A stretch of 12,371 bases of DNA from Longimicrobium sp. Its GTDB lineage: Bacteria > Gemmatimonadota > Gemmatimonadetes > Longimicrobiales > Longimicrobiaceae. The DNA lies in assembly GCA_030446945.1 (NCBI GenBank), contig JAUJMI010000060.1:1-12371 (forward strand). Reading direction: 5' to 3'. The notes beneath the pieces were generated by a model. That model searched no databases, was not told the DNA's origin, and worked only from the letters and a program-made list of their open reading frames with translations. Made by a program: the position numbers and the translations under genes. Below, one piece after another: positions 6,134 to 12,361 of this stretch (its first letter is position 1; each line of letters begins with the position of its first letter).

Positions 6134-6338
6134 GCGCCGAAACAGGGCCGAACGGCCTGGTTGCGCGGATCGGCTCGCGTGGCGTGCATCGGGTTTGTAA
6201 CAGTTCCGGCGGTGGGGGCCCGCTGCATCGCCGCGGTGGCTCCGGCCTTGCATGGCGCGACCACGGGTACCGCGGCGTGGCGCCAGGGGTTGCGCCGCGG
6301 CGGTGTGTGGGGGGTTCGCAGTGAAAAAGGGAGGGGCT

Positions 6339-6893
6339 GTGGCGCGCAGCAGGATGATGCACATGGAGCGCACGCTTGGTTTCGCCACCCGTTTCCTCGA
6401 CGAAGTGCGGGACGACATAGGGCAGGCCGCCCTCGGCGGGTCGGACACGCCGCCGCGCATCCGCAGCGTACACGAGGCGCCGGGGCACGCAACACCGGAG
6501 TTCAGGACGCTCAACATCCCGATGCCGGACGGCATCGGGGGGGCATCGCCGGAGATCCTTTCCGGGGCAATCGCCCGCTTCGCCGCGGACAAGAAGCCGG
6601 ACCGCCTCCTCCTGGCGCTGGAGGCGCAGATGGATGGGGCCTCGGTGCTGATCGCCGAGGCGCGCGACCGGGCGGGGACGCGGATGTTCTGGGTGCAGCC
6701 CTTTGCGGTGGTCGGCACCCGGGTGCTGTGGAGTGAGCCGCTGGACGGCGGGTGGCGCGACCCGGGCGACGAGGAGATGATCCTGGACGCGTCCTTCAAG
6801 GGCCGCGCGCTTCCCGAGGTGGGACGCTCCGACGTCCTGGTGGCGGTGCGAAAGACGCAGCGCAGGCTGGAGCCGGCGATCCCCGCGCGTTGA
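6339..6893 (+). CDS. Uncharacterised protein of about 184 residues
   Basis: I do not recognise this protein. From the GTG at 6339 it has no cysteine, no signal peptide and no membrane segment, so it is probably soluble and cytosolic. Visible segments are an amphipathic N-terminal helix (TLGFATRFLDEVRDDIG), a mixed central part (RLLLALEAQMDGASVLIAEARDRAG, read in pieces), a strand-rich part around RMFWVQPFAVVGTRVLWSEPLDGGWRDPG, and a basic C-terminus (RKTQRRLEPAIPAR). The alternation suggests an alpha/beta fold. GGGAGGGG lies two bases before the GTG, which favours 6339 with slightly short spacing. GTG 6321 and ATG 6354 or 6363 are alternatives. It is monocistronic: a terminator lies upstream at 6098-6133 and a gene-free repeat region lies downstream. 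Codon use matches the neighbours, so it looks like a real gene. Confidence 0.7.
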   Translation: MARSRMMHMERTLGFATRFLDEVRDDIGQAALGGSDTPPRIRSVHEAPGHATPEFRTLNIPMPDGIGGASPEILSGAIARFAADKKPDRLLLALEAQMDGASVLIAEARDRAGTRMFWVQPFAVVGTRVLWSEPLDGGWRDPGDEEMILDASFKGRALPEVGRSDVLVAVRKTQRRLEPAIPAR

Positions 6894-6909
6894 GCCGGTT
6901 GGTGCTGGC

Positions 6910-7002
6910 GGGGGATGCGGCAGCTTTCCGGGGGACCGGGGGGCTGCCGTTTCGTGTGGGGGGCACCGGGGCACCGTCCACGGGGGACGGGGCACGGGGG
7001 GG
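6910..7002 (+). repeat. Cluster of eight G-runs (quadruplex potential)
   Basis: Eight runs of at least four G occur on the plus strand: 6910-6914, 6930-6934, 6938-6943, 6958-6963, 6968-6971, 6982-6986, 6989-6992 and 6996-7002. The last five fall within 45 bases with loops of 2 to 10 bases. A competing hairpin, CCGTCC (6974-6979) with GGACGG (6985-6990), lies inside. Confidence 0.55.
6918..6952 (+). terminator. Weak terminator candidate after the uncharacterised gene
   Basis: CGGCAGC (6918-6924) and GCTGCCG (6943-6949) form a perfect 7-bp stem, followed by only TTT. It starts 24 bases after the stop at 6893. The 18-base loop is G-rich and overlaps the G-run tract, so another structure may compete. 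Confidence 0.35.
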
Positions 7003-7046
7003 CTGAAGCCCCCGGCGGGAACTACGGGAAGACCGCTGAAGCGGTC
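6998..7046 (+). repeat. Pair of stem-loops with identical TGAA loops
   Basis: GGGGGC-TGAA-GCCCCC (6998-7013) and GACCGC-TGAA-GCGGTC (7031-7046) are two perfect 6-bp hairpins separated by 17 bases. The stems differ in sequence but the loop is the same. From memory, similar GCTGAAGC-centred pairs are scattered in GC-rich environmental genomes; I cannot verify that here. Confidence 0.65.
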
Positions 7047-7248
7047 TCGGGAGCCGCGGGGTTGGCGCGGAGCCCCCCACCATTTCCCGAGCGCAGCACC
7101 TCACCGCGGCCGTCCCCGCGCGGATGCCGAGCGCGGAGCGAAGGAAGCGAGCTTTCCGGTGCGCACCGCCCCGGCCATGCGCCCGCGCCTGGGGGTCGCC
7201 TCCGGTCGCGGTCCGTTCGGGCGGGTTGCGGTGAACGCCCGGACGCGG

Positions 7249-7334
7249 GCAGACACGCAGGTCTGCGCCTGGTTTCCGTCCGACGTGGCGGAGGTCGAGG
7301 CACGGCGTAGGGAGAGCGCGATGAATCGCGCCCC
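7249..7334 (+). repeat. Dispersed composite repeat, copy A (3' of hisIE)
   Basis: It opens with hairpin GCAGAC-ACGCAG-GTCTGC (7249-7266) and closes with GCGCGA-TGAA-TCGCGC (7316-7331). The 13-mer CACGCAGGTCTGC (7254-7266) and the 16-mer CGATGAATCGCGCCCC (7319-7334) recur in the same order and orientation at 8921-8998, with 52 and 49 bases between them. It ends 21 bases from the hisIE stop codon. Confidence 0.6.
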
Positions 7335-7355
7335 TACAGCAGACTGCGGGGCGCC

Positions 7356-8039
7356 CTACGTCCCGTCAGATGCGCGGCGGGGGGCGGGGGCGGTGGAGCC
7401 GGCGCGGGGGACGGCACCGAAGCGGCGGTCCAGCTCCCCGTAGACGGCGTCGAAGGGGAGGCCCTGCGCCTGCCAGAGGACCAGGAGATGGAAGAGGAGG
7501 TCGGCCGTCTCGCTGGCGAGCTCGGCGGGGTCCCCGTTCTTGGCGGCGATGATGGTTTCGGTGGCCTCTTCGCCCACCTTTTTGAGGATCTTGTCCGTGC
7601 CGGCGTCGAAGAGGTACGTCGTGTACGATTCCCGCGGGCGCTCCTCGTGGCGCCGCGCGACGATGTCCTGCACGCGCGCGAGCACCGGGCGCGGGTCGGG
7701 CGCGGCGGCGAGCTCAGGGTCGCCGGCGACGCGGTGGAAGCAGCTCCGCTCGCCCGTGTGGCAGGCCGCGCCGCTCTGGCGCACGCGGTAGAGGATGGCG
7801 TCGCCGTCGCAATCCACGCGCACGTCCACCACTTGTTGCGTGTGGCCGCTGGTCTCGCCCTTGGCCCAGAGCGACGCGCGCGAGCGGCTCCAGTAGTGCG
7901 CGCGGCCGGTCTCGGCGGTCAGGCGCAGCGCTTCGGCGTTGGCCCAGGCCAGCATCAGCACTTCGCCGGTCCCCGCGTCTTGTGCGACGACGGGCACCAG
8001 CCCCCGCCCGTCGAACTTCAGGCCCTCTGTCCAGGTCAT
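7356..8039 (-). CDS. hisIE: Bifunctional phosphoribosyl-AMP cyclohydrolase / phosphoribosyl-ATP pyrophosphatase
   Basis: A 227-residue fusion performing histidine synthesis steps 2 and 3: PR-ATP pyrophosphohydrolysis by the HisE half and opening of the PR-AMP ring by the HisI half. HisI occupies about residues 1-110, with Mg ligands D76, D78 and D80 in DCDGD and zinc cysteines C77, C93 (GAACHTGE) and C100 (RSCF). HisE occupies about 118-208, with [18 protein letters not shown] (150-167) and [12 protein letters not shown] (177-188) supplying the acidic metal-binding helices. Both halves are intact. The C-terminus (about 211-227) is an alanine/proline-rich tail ending at TAG beside the dispersed repeat, so repeat insertion may have set this end. 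ATG 8039 gives the normal start. It is divergent from otsB and about 1.4 kb from hisZGD, on the opposite strand. Confidence 0.96.
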   Translation of the reverse strand: MTWTEGLKFDGRGLVPVVAQDAGTGEVLMLAWANAEALRLTAETGRAHYWSRSRASLWAKGETSGHTQQVVDVRVDCDGDAILYRVRQSGAACHTGERSCFHRVAGDPELAAAPDPRPVLARVQDIVARRHEERPRESYTTYLFDAGTDKILKKVGEEATETIIAAKNGDPAELASETADLLFHLLVLWQAQGLPFDAVYGELDRRFGAVPRAGSTAPAPRRASDGT

Positions 8040-8110
8040 GCGTCAAGTTGGCTGCGGGGGGTAGCTTGTGGATGCGGGCGGAATGATAACGGAGCACGGG
8101 AGCGTTCGGA

Positions 8111-8893
8111 ATGCTGCCTCACGCGCTGGAGCGGGTCCCGGTCTGGGCCGGTGGATGGAAGGAGCGCGGGCGCATGGTGCTCCTCCTGGACTTCGACGGC
8201 ACGCTGGCGCCCATCGTGGAGCGCCCCGAGCTCGCCGCCATGCCTGCCGCGACCCGCGCCGCGCTCGACCGGCTGATGTCATTGCCCGGCGTTCAGGTCG
8301 CCGTGGTCAGCGGGCGCGGGCTGGCCGACGTGCGCGAGCGTGCGGCGATCCCGGGCATCGCGTACGCCGGCAACCACGGGATGGAGATCGAGGGCGCCGG
8401 CCTCCGCCGCATGCACCCCGATGCCGTCGCGGCGCGCCCGGCGCTCGAAGCCGCCGCGCGCCGCATCGAGCCCGAGCTGGCGCGCATCCCCGGCGCCTTC
8501 CTCGAAGACAAGGGGATGACGCTGAGCATCCACTTCCGCCAATCCCCCGCCGATCGCCACGACGACGTGCGCGTTGCCGTGGAACGCGGCGCAGGCGACG
8601 GGCTCAGGGTCACCTCCGGCAACATGGTGCTGGAGGTGCGGCCGCGGGTGGAGTGGGACAAGGGCAAAGCCGTGCTCTTTCTCCTGGACCAGATGCGCCC
8701 CCCGCCTGGCGCCCCCGTCCTCTACCTGGGCGACGACCGCACGGACGAGGATGCCTTTCGCGCGCTCGCCGGTCTCGGCGGCGCGCACGAGGGCGTCCTC
8801 ATCGGCGATCCGGCGGGCGAGACGGCTGCGCGGTCCTACCTGCGCGATCCGGAGGAGGTGGGGGCGCTGTTCGCGGCGCTGGCCGGGGCCTGA
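8111..8893 (+). CDS. otsB: Trehalose-6-phosphate phosphatase
   Basis: A 260-residue HAD-superfamily phosphatase that hydrolyses trehalose 6-phosphate to trehalose, the second step of the OtsA/OtsB route for this compatible solute. Motif I is LLLDFDGTLAPI with nucleophile D27 and acid/base D29. Motif II is VVSGR (65-69). NHGMEIEG (88-95) and the DKGMTLSIHFR segment (133-143) lie in the cap typical of this family. K184 in EWDKGKAV is motif III, and YLGDDRTDEDAF (205-216) is motif IV with the Mg-binding aspartates. The length is normal. The ATG at 8111 has GGGAG at 8098-8102 as ribosome binding site. A TGATAAC block at 8084-8090 could be an extended -10 element but has no good -35 box at normal spacing. 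No otsA lies in the window, and its placement between histidine genes looks incidental. Confidence 0.94.
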   Translation: MLPHALERVPVWAGGWKERGRMVLLLDFDGTLAPIVERPELAAMPAATRAALDRLMSLPGVQVAVVSGRGLADVRERAAIPGIAYAGNHGMEIEGAGLRRMHPDAVAARPALEAAARRIEPELARIPGAFLEDKGMTLSIHFRQSPADRHDDVRVAVERGAGDGLRVTSGNMVLEVRPRVEWDKGKAVLFLLDQMRPPPGAPVLYLGDDRTDEDAFRALAGLGGAHEGVLIGDPAGETAARSYLRDPEEVGALFAALAGA

Positions 8894-8915
8894 GCCGGCG
8901 CGGGGGAAGGCACGC

Positions 8916-8998
8916 GCAGCCACGCAGGTCTGCCCCTACGAGATCTGTGCGCAGGGCGAGCGTCGCGACAGGCGGTCGGGCACGATGAATCGCGCCCC
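8916..8998 (+). repeat. Dispersed composite repeat, copy B (3' of otsB)
   Basis: The same 13-mer (8921-8933) and 16-mer (8983-8998) as copy A occur here, 49 bases apart. The closing hairpin is GGGCACGA-TGAA-TCGCGCCC (8978-8997), eight pairs with a single A/C mismatch at 8982/8993 and again a TGAA loop. The interior between the two blocks is not obviously alike in the two copies. It begins 22 bases after the otsB stop. Confidence 0.6.
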
Positions 8999-9033
8999 CA
9001 CGAGATGTGTGCACCCCGCAGGGGAACGCAAAA

Positions 9034-9093
9034 CCCCCTCTCCCAGGCAGTGGGGGAGGGGGACGCGTCGCGGAGCGACGCTGGGGGAGAGGG
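9034..9093 (-). terminator. Nested inverted repeat between convergent genes, probable terminator
   Basis: CCCTCTCCC (9036-9044) and GGGAGAGGG (9085-9093) pair perfectly. Inside, GCGTCGC (9065-9071) and GCGACGC (9075-9081) form a 7-bp stem with a GGA loop. On the minus strand it starts five bases after the small membrane-protein stop and is followed by GG and TTTT, a fair terminator. On the plus strand TCCTTTATA follows, so it may work both ways and also end otsB transcripts. The sequence style resembles a dispersed repeat. Confidence 0.5.
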
Positions 9094-9097
9094 TCCT

Positions 9098-9256
9098 TTA
9101 TACCGGCCTCCGCCCCGTGATGATGCGCCAGGCGATGATGATCACCGCGACCACCAGCAGAATCCACGCTATGCCCTTGAGTGCGGCGAACACACCGCCG
9201 ACGCCGAGCAGGGCCAGCACCAGCAGGATGATACCGATCAGGAGGATCAGGTCCAT
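9098..9256 (-). CDS. Small hydrophobic membrane protein, 52 residues
   Basis: A very short protein made almost wholly of two hydrophobic helices: about residues 3-17 (LILLIGIILLVLALL) and 29-46 (IAWILLVVAVIIIAWRI), joined by GVGGVFAALKG and ending in a basic RRPV tail. The positive-inside rule suggests the C-terminus is cytosolic. It resembles the small two-helix hydrophobic proteins annotated in many soil bacteria that are often linked to envelope or stress conditions; the match is by style, not by a defined motif. The ATG at 9256 is chosen because GGAGAGG (9267-9261) stands at good spacing, whereas the open frame above it (to 9304) adds 16 polar residues and has no such site. It is divergent from hisZ and convergent with otsB. 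Confidence 0.75.
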   Translation of the reverse strand: MDLILLIGIILLVLALLGVGGVFAALKGIAWILLVVAVIIIAWRIITGRRPV

Positions 9257-9260
9257 ATTA

Positions 9261-9267
9261 CCTCTCC
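9261..9267 (-). promoter_or_regulatory. Ribosome binding site fixing the start of the 52-aa membrane protein
   Basis: The minus strand reads GGAGAGG, then TAAT, then ATG (9256). It is one of the strongest ribosome binding sites in the window and rules out the upstream in-frame start at 9304. Confidence 0.7.
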
Positions 9268-9327
9268 GGCAAAGCGTTGGCTGCGGATCCCGCGACTGTC
9301 GCAATCGGGCAAGGCAACGGACGTGCC

Positions 9328-9339
9328 AGGATGCATCCT
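9328..9339. promoter_or_regulatory. Perfect 12-bp palindrome between divergent genes, possible operator
   Basis: AGGATGCATCCT is a perfect dyad in the 152-base gap between the divergent small membrane-protein gene and hisZ. It is about 30 bases upstream of the candidate hisZ -35 box. Position and symmetry fit a regulator site, but no regulator is encoded nearby and a second copy was not found. Confidence 0.3.
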
Positions 9340-9369
9340 CGGGGTAACCATATGTTGTGAATCCTTTGG

Positions 9370-9398
9370 TTGCCCGTCCGTGGAGGCGCCCGTATCTT
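9370..9398 (+). promoter_or_regulatory. Candidate hisZ promoter giving a leaderless message
   Basis: TTGCCC (9370-9375) and TATCTT (9393-9398) are 17 bases apart, each matching four of six consensus bases. Transcription would start at about 9404-9409, at or just before the hisZ ATG (9409). That would explain why no ribosome binding site precedes hisZ. Confidence 0.4.
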
Positions 9399-9408
9399 CC
9401 CCCGCCTT

Positions 9409-10389
9409 ATGCCGAACACACGTATCTCGCACGTCCCGCCGGGGTCGCAGGACCTGCTCGCGGGGGACGTCCGCCGCCGCCGGCGAGTGCAGCGCACCTG
9501 GTTCGAGCTGGCCGAGGAAGAAGGCTACCAGGAGGTCATCCCCCCGACCTTTGAGTACGAGGAGGTCTTCACACGCAGCGCGGGGCCGGAGCTAGCCTCG
9601 CGCCTGATCCGCTTCGTGGACCGTGACGGGAGCCTCGTGGCCCTGCGCGCCGACTTCACCTCGGCGATCGCGCGGGTCGTCTCCACGCGGCTGGCCTCCG
9701 CGCCGCTGCCGCTGCGGCTGTGCTACGCGGGGAAGGTGTACCGCCAGCAGGCCGAGGGGCTGGGGCGCCGCCGCGAGACCTTCCAGCTGGGCGCCGAGCT
9801 GATCGGCGACCCGTCGCCCGCGGCGGACGTGGAGGTTCTGCGGCTGGCGCTGCGCACCCTCTGGGCGCTGGACATCCGCGACTTCCAGGTGAACCTGGGC
9901 GACATCCGCTTCGTGCGCCCGCTGCTGGCCGGCCTCACCCCCGACGCCGCGGATGCGCTGCGCACGGCCGTGGACCGCAAGGACCGCGCGGCCCTCGCCG
10001 CCGGCGCCCGCGAAATCGGCGCGCCCGCGGCCGTCGCGCGTGCCCTGATCGAGCTTCCGGAGCTGATCGGGCGCAGCGACGTCCTCCTGCGCGCGCGCTC
10101 GCTGGCCAGCGGGCCGGAAGCGGAGGCCGCGATCGAGCGCCTGCGCGCCGTCGATGCGCTGCTCACCGGAGAGGAGCGGGAGCACGTCGTCTACGACCTG
10201 GGCGAGATCCGCGGGCTGGGCTACTACACGGGGATCCAGTTCGAAGTGTTCGTGGCCGGCGTGGGGCGCGCGATCGGATTGGGTGGGCGCTACGACGGGC
10301 TCCTCTCCCTATACGGCGCCGACCGCCCCGCCACCGGCTTCGCGCTGGAAACGGACGCGCTGGCCGATCTGCTGGCGGAGGAAGGATGA
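9409..10389 (+). CDS. hisZ: ATP phosphoribosyltransferase regulatory subunit (HisZ)
   Basis: A 326-residue catalytic-core paralogue of histidyl-tRNA synthetase. HisZ has no aminoacylation role; it forms a hetero-octamer with short HisG and is needed for its activity and histidine feedback. The class II core begins at VPPGSQDLLAGD (9-20). The motif 2 region is LRLCYAGKVYRQQ to ETFQLGAELIG (103-133). The histidine-pocket segment reads GLGYYTGIQFEVF (269-281), then GGRYDGLL (292-299), and motif 3 is ATGFALETDALADLL (308-322). It ends there, lacking the roughly 100-residue anticodon-binding domain of true HisS, and the next gene is short-form HisG; both facts separate HisZ from HisS. The ATG at 9409 gives the standard N-terminus; a TTG at 9370 lies in the likely promoter. 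Its stop overlaps the hisG start (ATGA). Confidence 0.94.
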   Translation: MPNTRISHVPPGSQDLLAGDVRRRRRVQRTWFELAEEEGYQEVIPPTFEYEEVFTRSAGPELASRLIRFVDRDGSLVALRADFTSAIARVVSTRLASAPLPLRLCYAGKVYRQQAEGLGRRRETFQLGAELIGDPSPAADVEVLRLALRTLWALDIRDFQVNLGDIRFVRPLLAGLTPDAADALRTAVDRKDRAALAAGAREIGAPAAVARALIELPELIGRSDVLLRARSLASGPEAEAAIERLRAVDALLTGEEREHVVYDLGEIRGLGYYTGIQFEVFVAGVGRAIGLGGRYDGLLSLYGADRPATGFALETDALADLLAEEG

Positions 10390-11030
10390 GGCCGCTGCGC
10401 ATCGCCCTGCCCAAGGGCCGGATGATGGACGAGGCGCTGACGCTGTTCGACGCGGTCGGCGCATCGGTGGACGAGTCGGCGCGCGCGTCGCGGCGGCTGA
10501 TCCTGCCTTCCGCGGACGGACGCTTCGAGTTCCTCCCCGTAAAGAGCGGCGACGTGCCGACCTACGTGGAGTCCGGCGTGGCGGACGCGGGCGTGGTGGG
10601 GCTGGACGTGCTGGGCGAGAGCGATCCGGACGTACTGCGACCGCTGGACCTGCGCTTCGGCGGATGCGGGCTGGCGGTCGCCGGGCCCGCCGGTACCGCG
10701 TACCCGGATCTCCCGCACGGGCGCACGCCGCGCGTGGCCACCAAGTACGTGGAGAGCGCGCGCCGCTTCTTCGCCGGCCGCGGCATGCAGGTGGAGCTGA
10801 TCCACATCTCCGGCTCGGTGGAGATCGCGCCGCTGCTGGGCCTCTCCGACTGGATCGTGGACCTGGTGCAGACCGGGCGCACGCTGGCCGAGAACGGGCT
10901 GGTGGTGTTCGAAGAGATCAGCCGCTCCACCGCGCGCCTGATCGTCAATCGCGCGAGCCACAAGCTGCGCCTGGAAGAGCACCAGCGCCTGATCGCCGAC
11001 CTGGCGGGCGCGCTGGAATCCACCGCCTGA
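10386..11030 (+). CDS. hisG: ATP phosphoribosyltransferase catalytic subunit, short form
   Basis: A 214-residue enzyme for the first step of histidine synthesis, joining ATP and PRPP to give phosphoribosyl-ATP. RIALPKGRMMDEAL (5-18) is the family N-terminus. Domain 1 continues through PVKSGDVPTYVESGVADAGVVG (51-72). RVATKYVESARRFF (116-129) and HISGSVEIAPLLGLSDWIVDLVQTGRTL are the ATP/PRPP-binding parts, with DLVQTGRTLAENGL (159-172) as the PRPP loop. The protein stops without the C-terminal histidine-binding regulatory domain of the long, roughly 290-residue form, so it should depend on HisZ. The ATG at 10386 overlaps the hisZ stop in ATGA and has GGAGGAAGG just upstream. The hisD start follows its stop after five bases. 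Confidence 0.96.
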   Translation: MRPLRIALPKGRMMDEALTLFDAVGASVDESARASRRLILPSADGRFEFLPVKSGDVPTYVESGVADAGVVGLDVLGESDPDVLRPLDLRFGGCGLAVAGPAGTAYPDLPHGRTPRVATKYVESARRFFAGRGMQVELIHISGSVEIAPLLGLSDWIVDLVQTGRTLAENGLVVFEEISRSTARLIVNRASHKLRLEEHQRLIADLAGALESTA

Positions 11031-11035
11031 ATTCG

Positions 11036-12331
11036 ATGCCCGCGATCCGCACGCTGCACGTCACCCCGCCCTTCCGCGAGCTGCGGGATCTCGCCGCCGC
11101 CGCGTCCACCGACGACCCGGCGCTGCGCGAGTCCGTGGCCGGCATCGTCCGCGACGTCGCCACCCGCGGCGACGATGCGCTGCTGGAGTACACCGCCCGT
11201 TTCGACCGGCTGGAGGTGCCGGACGCATCCGCGCTGCGTGTGGGCACGGACGAGCTCGCGGCGGCCGCGGATGCAATCGTCCCGGAGCTCCTCGCCTCGC
11301 TGCGCGCCGCGGCGGCCAGCATCCGCGAGTTCCACGAGAAGCAGCGCGAGCACGGCTTCCTGGAGCTGCACCCGGACGGGAGCGTGCTGGGCCAGCGCGT
11401 GGCGCCGCTGCGCCGCGTGGGGATCTACGTCCCCGGCGGGCGCGCGTCCTATCCGTCGTCCGTGCTGATGAACGCCATCCCCGCCTCGGTCGCCGGCGTG
11501 GACGAGATCGCGATGGTCTCCCCCGCGCCCGGCGGCGAGATGCTGCCCGTGGTGCTGGCGGCGGCGCACGTGGCGGGGATCACTGAGGTGCTGCGGATCG
11601 GAGGGGCGCAGGCGGTGGCGGCGCTGGCCTACGGCACCGGGACCATCGGGCGCGTGGACAAGATCGTGGGCCCGGGCAACAAGTGGGTGGCGGAGGCGAA
11701 GCGCCAGGTCTTCGGCCAGGTGGACATCGACATGGTCGCGGGCCCCTCCGAGATCCTGGTGATCGCGGACGACACCGCCGACCCGGTGCACGTCGCGGCG
11801 GACCTGATCGGTCAGGCGGAGCACGACCCCGACGCCATCGCCTGGCTGGTGACGACCTCCGCCGCCGTCGCCGAGCGCGTTCCCGCGGAGCTGGACCGCC
11901 TCCTGGAGCGCAACCCGCGCCGCGAGGTGGCGCGAGAGGCGCTGGAGACGAACGGCGCCATCATCGTCGTGCCCGACCTCGCCGCCGCCGCGGCCGTGGC
12001 GGACCTGCGCGCCCCCGAGCACCTGGAGCTGCTGGTGGCGGAGCCGATGGCGCTGGCGGGCCGCATCCGCAACGCCGGCGCCATCTTCCTCGGCGCCTGG
12101 TCTCCCGAGCCGATGGGCGACTACTTCGCCGGCCCTAACCACGTGCTCCCTACGGGCGGCACGGCGCGCTTCGCCTCGCCCCTCGGTGTGTACGACTTCG
12201 TGAAGCGCACCTCCCTGATCGGCTACTCACGCGAGCGGCTCCACGCGCACGCCGCCCACGTGGTGCGCTTGGCCGAGTCCGAGGGGCTGCACGGGCACGC
12301 GGAGGCGGTACGGGTGAGAATGAACAGATAG
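11036..12331 (+). CDS. hisD: Histidinol dehydrogenase
   Basis: A 431-residue zinc enzyme that oxidises L-histidinol to L-histidine in two NAD-dependent steps, ending the pathway. The NAD-binding and signature regions are VGIYVPGGRASYPSSVLMNAIPA (128-150) and IVGPGNKWVAEAKRQVFG (210-227). Zinc ligands by comparison with E. coli are Q260 and H263 in IGQAEHDPDA, D362 in GDYFAGPNHVLPT, and H421 near the C-terminus. Catalytic E328 and H329 lie in RAPEHLEL. FVKRTS (388-393) closes the active-site block. All key residues are present and the length is normal. The ATG at 11036 is five bases after the hisG stop and has only a weak ribosome binding site, so coupling to hisG is likely. The frame stays open far upstream, but that part overlaps hisZ and hisG and is not coding. 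A tandem repeat begins in its stop codon. Confidence 0.97.
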   Translation: MPAIRTLHVTPPFRELRDLAAAASTDDPALRESVAGIVRDVATRGDDALLEYTARFDRLEVPDASALRVGTDELAAAADAIVPELLASLRAAAASIREFHEKQREHGFLELHPDGSVLGQRVAPLRRVGIYVPGGRASYPSSVLMNAIPASVAGVDEIAMVSPAPGGEMLPVVLAAAHVAGITEVLRIGGAQAVAALAYGTGTIGRVDKIVGPGNKWVAEAKRQVFGQVDIDMVAGPSEILVIADDTADPVHVAADLIGQAEHDPDAIAWLVTTSAAVAERVPAELDRLLERNPRREVAREALETNGAIIVVPDLAAAAAVADLRAPEHLELLVAEPMALAGRIRNAGAIFLGAWSPEPMGDYFAGPNHVLPTGGTARFASPLGVYDFVKRTSLIGYSRERLHAHAAHVVRLAESEGLHGHAEAVRVRMNR

Positions 12332-12361
12332 TGCGTGAGTGCGTCAGTGCGCGAGTGCGTT
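12330..12361 (+). repeat. Four tandem copies of an 8-bp unit at the hisD stop
   Basis: AGTGCGTG, AGTGCGTC, AGTGCGCG and AGTGCGTT follow one another without gaps. The AG of the hisD TAG stop is part of the first unit. Further copies cannot be judged because the window ends ten bases later. Confidence 0.7.

Larger units (their letters stand above)
6894..7355. other. Gene-free 462-base stretch of G-runs, hairpins and repeats
   Basis: No convincing gene is present between the unrecognised protein and the 3' end of hisIE. The stretch holds a weak terminator-like hairpin (6918-6949), a dense series of G-runs (6910-7002), two adjacent TGAA-loop hairpins (6998-7046), about 200 bases with no structure I can name, and one copy of a dispersed repeat (7249-7334). 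Open frames here are fragmentary and lack ribosome binding sites. Confidence 0.7.

Noticed and set aside
5433..6995. 520-residue minus-strand open frame
   Set aside because: It runs opposite ilvA, the HNH gene, a strong terminator and the unrecognised gene; its arginine/proline/serine-rich translation has no recognisable domain.
7022..7443. Small open frames in the 6894-7355 gap
   Set aside because: They overlap hairpins and repeats, lack ribosome binding sites and have composition unlike the neighbouring proteins.
9005..9595. Plus-strand open frame across the repeat and into hisZ
   Set aside because: It covers a nested inverted repeat, is antisense to the small membrane protein and is out of frame with hisZ; no ribosome binding site was seen.
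10154..11035. Long in-frame upstream extension of hisD
   Set aside because: This part overlaps hisZ and hisG in another frame; histidinol dehydrogenase homology begins at the ATG at 11036.
10562..12142. 526-residue minus-strand open frame
   Set aside because: It is antisense to hisG and hisD, both certain; the translation is low-complexity H/R/G/V.
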